Positions 5,407 through 8,609 of a DNA stretch of 8,609 nucleotides are shown piece after piece. The DNA comes from Bacillota bacterium (lineage in GTDB: Bacteria; Bacillota; Clostridia; Lachnospirales; Lachnospiraceae). The notes under the pieces were generated by a model. The model did no database searches, had not been told where the DNA came from, and worked only from the letters and a program-made list of their open reading frames with translations. How positions within the stretch are numbered: the stretch's first letter is position 1; the number at the start of each line of letters is the position of its first letter. The DNA lies in assembly GCA_022717655.1 (NCBI GenBank), contig JAIIAN010000128.1, positions 1 to 8,609 of the forward strand, read 5' to 3'. Made by a program: the position numbers and the translations under genes.

Positions 5407-7017
5407 TTATGCTAAATATTCTTTTAATGTTGCTCTTACTGCACCTGCGCCAGCAATCTCTTTTACAAAGATTTCTTCAATCAGTTCGCCGATGCCAGCT
5501 TTGTAAAGGTCAATTCCGAAGATGTTTTCATTAGAAAGAATGGATTTAAGCTGTCCGTTGTAGCTTTCCGGTTTGCCAAATTCAATCCCTTTTAATTCTG
5601 CTTTCAGTTCATCCAGCATTGGGTCTGCGGAAAGTTCAAATGCTTCTCCGTTGTCATCAAGACCAAGAAGATATCTGCACCATCCAGCGATTGCCAGCGG
5701 GATTGCTTTTAATTTCTTTGCATCTCCGTATTTTTCCACATAAGATTTGATAGTTTCTCCGTAACGGATTCCAACTTTCTGAGAAGTATCTGTTGCAATA
5801 CGCTGTGGAGTATCAGGCATAAATGGATTCGGAATACGAGTGTTGATAACTTCGTCTACGAACTCTGCCGGAGAAAGGATACCCGGGTCTGTAACAACCG
5901 GCATACCTTCTACAGGACCGATTTCATGCACCAGTTTGTTTAACTGTTCGTCTTTCATTTCGTCTGCAATTAAAGTATATCCTAATACACATCCGTAAGT
6001 AGCCAGTGCTGTATGCAGTGGATTTAAGCAGGTTGTAACTTTCATACGTTCTACTTTATTTACAGTGTCACGGTCTGTCATGTAAACACCTGCTTTTTCA
6101 AGAGCCGGTCTGCCATTCGGGAAACGGTCTTCGATTACCAGATACTGCGGTCCTTCTGCATTTACAAATGGTGCAATATAAGTTCTCTTAGAAGTAATAA
6201 CCGGTGCAATGTCTTCGATTCCAAGTTCCTCTAAAGATTTGCATACAGATTCTGCCGGTCTTGGTGTGATTTTATCAATCATAGACCATGGGAAAGATAC
6301 CTGTGCTTCATCAGAGATGTAAGCCACGAATTCATCTTCTACGAATCCTTTTTTGTTCCATTCTTCTGCCATTGTAAGAATAGAATTTCTCAGTTTTTCT
6401 CCATTGTGAGAGCAGTTATCCATAGAAACAACAGCTAACGGAGCTTTTCCTGCTTTAAAACGTTCATGAAGCAGTGCGCATACAACAGCCATTGCAGAAC
6501 CTGCTTTTTCCGGACCATTGTCGATATCGCTCTGGATGAATGGGAAATAAGTTCCATCTGCGCCTTTTAATGCATAACCTTTTTCTGTGATAGTAAAGGA
6601 AATCATCTGAAGGTCTTTATTCTGGAAGATTTCTTTTAAACGATTCCACTCAGCCTCTACATTAGACTGTGCTTTGATTGCCTCTGTTAAAGAAGCGATT
6701 ACTTTTTTATCTGTACTTCCGTCTGCTTTTAAGGTAACACCCAAAACCAGATTGTCATAAGGAGCGTAGATTTTGTCCACTACATCGAAGTCAAATGTCT
6801 CTACGCAGGTAATACCTTTGTCCATAGCTCCGTTGGAAATTAAAGTATCTGCGATTCCACCAATGAAGATACGGAAAATATTTCCGATTCCGAAATGTAC
6901 CCATGCCGGGGATTTCTTTGTTTCTTCTTTTACTTTTTCAATATCGTAGGATGGAAGCACAACGCCTGCTTCTTCCCAGCTTTTTTTATCTTTAATACCG
7001 TCTAAAGTCAGCTTCAT
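5407..7017 (-). CDS. uxuB: Fructuronate reductase (D-mannonate oxidoreductase), mannitol dehydrogenase family
   Basis: The enzyme interconverts D-fructuronate and D-mannonate with NADH in hexuronate (glucuronate) breakdown. With start ATG at 7017 it is 536 residues. The N-terminal Rossmann domain has GIGNIFR at 43-49, then MDNCSHNGEKLRNS (199-212) and FPWSMIDKITPRP (242-254), all typical of the long-chain mannitol dehydrogenase family. The catalytic segment MKVTTCLNPLHTAL gives Lys326, Asn332 and His335. The protein is about 50 residues longer than the E. coli enzyme. The open frame could begin at GTG 7029, but that GTG is part of the ribosome binding site AAAGGTG, so ATG 7017 is preferred. 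It follows uxuA by 35 bases in the same direction, which identifies it as the fructuronate reductase rather than a mannitol, altronate or arabinitol enzyme. Transcription is likely from the promoter before uxuA under the GntR regulator, ending at the bidirectional terminator. Confidence 0.9.
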   Translation of the reverse strand: MKLTLDGIKDKKSWEEAGVVLPSYDIEKVKEETKKSPAWVHFGIGNIFRIFIGGIADTLISNGAMDKGITCVETFDFDVVDKIYAPYDNLVLGVTLKADGSTDKKVIASLTEAIKAQSNVEAEWNRLKEIFQNKDLQMISFTITEKGYALKGADGTYFPFIQSDIDNGPEKAGSAMAVVCALLHERFKAGKAPLAVVSMDNCSHNGEKLRNSILTMAEEWNKKGFVEDEFVAYISDEAQVSFPWSMIDKITPRPAESVCKSLEELGIEDIAPVITSKRTYIAPFVNAEGPQYLVIEDRFPNGRPALEKAGVYMTDRDTVNKVERMKVTTCLNPLHTALATYGCVLGYTLIADEMKDEQLNKLVHEIGPVEGMPVVTDPGILSPAEFVDEVINTRIPNPFMPDTPQRIATDTSQKVGIRYGETIKSYVEKYGDAKKLKAIPLAIAGWCRYLLGLDDNGEAFELSADPMLDELKAELKGIEFGKPESYNGQLKSILSNENIFGIDLYKAGIGELIEEIFVKEIAGAGAVRATLKEYLA

Positions 7018-7026
7018 CTTCGTTTT

Positions 7027-7033
7027 CACCTTT
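7027..7033 (-). promoter_or_regulatory. Ribosome binding site of uxuB that decides the start
   Basis: AAAGGTG (7033-7027) lies 9 bases before ATG 7017. The in-frame GTG at 7029-7027 is inside this site and has no site of its own at a workable distance, so the longer 540-residue reading is unlikely. Confidence 0.7.
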
Positions 7034-7041
7034 CTATTCTT

Positions 7042-7058
7042 ATTTTGATTTTTTATTT
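7042..7058. repeat. 17-bp A-rich leader repeat, second copy at 8155-8171
   Basis: The identical 17-mer ATTTTGATTTTTTATTT (plus strand) occurs at 7042-7058 and 8155-8171. On the coding strand it is an A-rich tract ahead of the ribosome binding sites of uxuB and uxuA respectively. The first copy spans the uxuA stop codon. It may help ribosome loading, or may be low-complexity coincidence. Confidence 0.55.
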
Positions 7059-8135
7059 ATTTTCGCTCTTTGCTTCTTTTTCGATTGCTTCCCATAATCC
7101 GCAAAGGTAAGCTGCACCAAGTGCTCTGTCATACAGACCGTATCCTGGCATTGCTTTTTCGCCCCAAATCATTCTTCCGTGGTCTGGACGGATTGGTCCT
7201 TCAAATCCTGTTTCATATAAAGCTTTCATTACTGCATGCATGTCAAATGTTCCATCAGAACTTAAGTGAGCACTTTCTTCGAAGTCTCTCATTCCATCGT
7301 TGAAACGAAGGTTTCTGATATGTGCGAAATGAATTCTTCCTTTTAACATTTTAACTGTTGCAACTAAGTCGTTGTTTAAGTTTGTTCCATAAGAACCCAT
7401 GCAGAATGTAACACCGTTGTGTTTGTTTGGCACCATTTCAATCAGACGTTTTAATTTTGCCTGAGAAGAAATGATACGTGGAAGTCCGAATACGCTCCAT
7501 GATGGGTCATCTGGATGAATTGCCATGTTGATGTCATATTTGTCACAAACCGGCATGATTGCTTCCAGGAAGTATTTCAGGTTTTCAAACAGTTTTTCTT
7601 CATCAATATCTTTGTAAAGTTCAAACAGCTCTTTTACTTTTTCCATACGTTCCGGTTCCCAACCCGGCATTACTGTTCCGTTCATATCGTTTTTGATAGC
7701 GTCGAACATTTTTTCAGGATCCATGCTGTCGATTACATCCTGATTATATGCAAGAACGGTTGTTCCATCTTCTCTCATACGGTCAAGTTCTGTTCTTGTC
7801 CAGTCAAATACCGGCATGAAGTTGTAACATACCATGTGAATATCTGCTTTACCAAGGTTCTCTAATGTTTTGATGTATGCTTCGATGTCTTTGTCTCTGT
7901 CCGGACCGCCGGTTTTGATTGCATCACTTACGTTAACACTTTCGATACCTGCAAGGAAAAGTCCTGCATCTTCAACATCTTTTTTCAGTGCAAGGATTTC
8001 ATCTAATTCCCAAACTTCTCCCGGCATTTTGTTATACAGTGTGGAAATAATTCCTTTTACATAACAGCTCTGACGAATCTGCTGTAATGTAACTGTATCA
8101 TACTCTTTTCCATACCAACGCATTGTCATTTCCAT
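7053..8135 (-). CDS. uxuA: Mannonate dehydratase
   Basis: The enzyme removes water from D-mannonate to give 2-keto-3-deoxy-D-gluconate, the step after UxuB in glucuronate breakdown. It is a TIM-barrel metalloenzyme needing Fe2+ or Mn2+. With start at 8135 it is 360 residues, the usual family length. Motifs in order are MRWYGKEYDTVTL near the start, YNFMPVFDWTRTEL (104-117), HPDDPSW with His207, FCMGSYG with Cys245, HFAHIRN with His272, and RPDHGRMIWGE with Asp318. The His, Cys, His and Asp are the expected metal ligands. The open frame runs back to ATG 8156, but that longer reading passes through the ribosome binding site AAGGAG (8151-8146). The ATG 10 bases after it gives MEMTMRWYG, the normal family start. 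It is first in the uxuA-uxuB operon and is divergent from a GntR regulator. Later genes of the pathway (KDG kinase, aldolase) and uronate isomerase are not in the window. Confidence 0.95.
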   Translation of the reverse strand: MEMTMRWYGKEYDTVTLQQIRQSCYVKGIISTLYNKMPGEVWELDEILALKKDVEDAGLFLAGIESVNVSDAIKTGGPDRDKDIEAYIKTLENLGKADIHMVCYNFMPVFDWTRTELDRMREDGTTVLAYNQDVIDSMDPEKMFDAIKNDMNGTVMPGWEPERMEKVKELFELYKDIDEEKLFENLKYFLEAIMPVCDKYDINMAIHPDDPSWSVFGLPRIISSQAKLKRLIEMVPNKHNGVTFCMGSYGTNLNNDLVATVKMLKGRIHFAHIRNLRFNDGMRDFEESAHLSSDGTFDMHAVMKALYETGFEGPIRPDHGRMIWGEKAMPGYGLYDRALGAAYLCGLWEAIEKEAKSENK

Positions 8136-8145
8136 AATAAACATT

Positions 8146-8151
8146 CTCCTT
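8146..8151 (-). promoter_or_regulatory. Ribosome binding site of uxuA that decides the start
   Basis: AAGGAG (8151-8146) is 10 bases from ATG 8135. The upstream in-frame ATG codons at 8156 and 8144 lie before or immediately after this site and cannot use it. Confidence 0.75.
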
Positions 8152-8204
8152 ATCATTTTGATTTTTTATTTTATGTTTTCAGTTTGTGTGTATCTCTTTC
8201 TCGT

Positions 8205-8214
8205 ATACTAGTAT
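8205..8214. promoter_or_regulatory. Putative GntR operator 1, at the uxuA transcription start
   Basis: ATACTAGTAT is a perfect 10-bp palindrome within GTATACTAGTATGG (8203-8216), which is repeated exactly at 8339-8352. It lies just downstream of the uxuA -10 box, where a bound repressor would block initiation. Confidence 0.7.
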
Positions 8215-8217
8215 GGT

Positions 8218-8246
8218 AGTATAAACTCGAATTTTTTTCAATTCAC
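8218..8246 (-). promoter_or_regulatory. Predicted promoter of uxuAB
   Basis: On the minus strand a good -10 box TATACT (8223-8218) is preceded, after 17 bases, by a weak -35 GTGAAT (8246-8241). Long A-tracts lie just upstream on that strand and may act as an UP element. Transcription would start near 8211, inside operator 1, leaving a leader of about 75 bases. Confidence 0.5.
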
Positions 8247-8315
8247 ATTTTCACTATATATTTTTTTATTTTTTTGTGTATTTTGTACAAGTTTTTTTAT
8301 TTTCAGTTTAAGTCA

Positions 8316-8345
8316 TTGACTTTAAGACTTGATTTTCAGTATACT
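8316..8345 (+). promoter_or_regulatory. Predicted promoter of the GntR regulator gene
   Basis: TTGACT (8316-8321), 18 bases, then TATACT (8340-8345). The -10 box is partly inside operator 2, which predicts autoregulation. A second possible -10 box, TATAAT at 8412-8417, has only a weak -35 and could be a minor second promoter. Confidence 0.65.
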
Positions 8346-8350
8346 AGTAT
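8341..8350. promoter_or_regulatory. Putative GntR operator 2, on the gntR -10 box
   Basis: This is the second copy of ATACTAGTAT, within GTATACTAGTATGG (8339-8352). The match to operator 1 extends to 17 of 18 bases. It overlaps the -10 box of the regulator's own promoter. Confidence 0.7.
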
Positions 8351-8466
8351 GGAAGTTGTTAAAAGGATAACAAACTCTAATTTTCATCTGGTAAAAAACA
8401 GTTCCATAGCGTATAATTAGAAATTAGGTTATCATTTCTACTATTAGCAAAGAGAGGGTATTTTAT

Positions 8467-8609
8467 ATGATAATACTTGACAGAAATTCTTCTGAAACAG
8501 CAAGGTCCTATGCCATGCGGGTTCTTTTATATAACATTATCCACGTTGAACTTCAGCCCGGAAGTGCAGTCAGTGAAAATGAACTTTCTTCTGCCCTTTC
8601 CCTTTCAAG
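8467..8609 (+). CDS. GntR family (FadR-like) transcriptional regulator, N-terminal part only
   Basis: The frame opens at ATG 8467 and runs off the right edge after 47 codons. The visible part is the beginning of a GntR winged helix-turn-helix: the helix SYAMRVLLYNIIHVELQPG (14-32) followed by SENELSSALSLS (36-47), matching the family pattern of a helix, L-x-PG, E-x-E-L and then the recognition helix. GAGGG lies 8 bases before the start. It is divergent from uxuA and shares with it a control region carrying two identical palindromes. The most likely role is a repressor of uxuAB relieved by a hexuronate or a pathway intermediate, similar to UxuR/ExuR in other bacteria. The C-terminal effector domain is not visible, so the FadR subfamily is inferred from the N-terminal pattern and the neighbours. 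Confidence 0.85.
   Translation, partial: MIILDRNSSETARSYAMRVLLYNIIHVELQPGSAVSENELSSALSLS

Larger units (their letters stand above)
8136..8466. other. Divergent control region between uxuA and the GntR gene (no gene)
   Basis: This 331-bp non-coding stretch is very AT-rich and holds promoters in both directions, two copies of a palindromic operator, a TTGTACAA palindrome (8283-8290), an AAGTCA/TGACTT palindrome (8310-8322), and a TTGTTA/TAACAA inverted repeat (8356-8373). No small open frame with a ribosome binding site was found. The leader of the GntR transcript would be about 115 bases with no strong secondary structure. Confidence 0.7.

Noticed and set aside
7515..7865. 116-codon plus-strand open frame inside uxuA, and similar ones at 7070-7303, 7870-8064, 2442-2828, 5085-5369 and 4193-4378
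   Set aside because: All are antisense shadows of well-supported genes, or in the last case of a gene start and a promoter region; none has a plausible ribosome binding site or protein character.
8352..8466. Riboswitch or structured leader before the GntR gene
   Set aside because: The leader is AT-rich with only a 5-bp GAAAT/ATTTC pairing and no recognisable riboswitch core or terminator.

Overview
The window looks like a chromosomal stretch from a low-GC anaerobic Firmicute, most likely a gut Lachnospiraceae-type clostridium. This rests on AT-rich intergenic DNA, strong AGGAGG-type ribosome binding sites, and the protein styles: a clostridial MATE pump, a PadR/DUF1700/DUF4097 set, a siroheme-ferredoxin reductase and the firmicute form of UxuA/UxuB. 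The genus is not resolved. No rRNA, tRNA, insertion sequence, phage gene or CRISPR array is visible.

Layout, left to right. (1) 1-1202, minus: a MATE-family efflux transporter cut off at its C-terminus by the window edge, with its own promoter at 1267-1296. (2) 1318-3204, minus: a tightly overlapping three-gene operon, padR-type regulator, then a DUF1700 (HAAS) membrane protein, then a DUF4097 anchored surface protein with a regular Gly-Asp repeat. Its near-consensus promoter (TTGACA-17-TATACT) is flanked by two long AT palindromes. (3) 3347-4264, minus: a LysR regulator whose 3' end doubles as its terminator hairpin. (4) 4399-5328, plus: a divergently transcribed siroheme/[4Fe-4S] sulfite (or nitrite) reductase-like protein with a built-in two-cluster ferredoxin domain. 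The 134-bp gap holds a T-N11-A palindrome placed for LysR activation of the reductase and for autoregulation. (5) 5346-5385: a terminator between convergent genes that can act in both directions. (6) 5407-8135, minus: uxuA-uxuB, the mannonate dehydratase and fructuronate reductase of hexuronate (glucuronate) catabolism. (7) 8136-8466: a 331-bp divergent control region with two copies of a 14-bp palindromic operator, one at the uxuA start of transcription and one on the -10 box of the regulator. (8) 8467 to the right edge, plus: the N-terminus of a GntR-family (FadR-like) regulator, probably the hexuronate-responsive repressor of uxuAB.

The window is therefore built from three locally regulated units, each with its regulator beside the target and a readable operator: PadR with membrane/surface proteins, LysR with the siroheme reductase, and GntR with uxuAB. 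None is an entirely new system. The most unusual points are the paired operators in two of the units, a shortened cysteine spacing (C-x4-C) in the siroheme reductase, and the absence of any electron-donor subunit beside it. Three starts deserve care: uxuA and uxuB are most likely shorter at the N-terminus than their longest open frames, and the DUF1700 gene starts with GTG.
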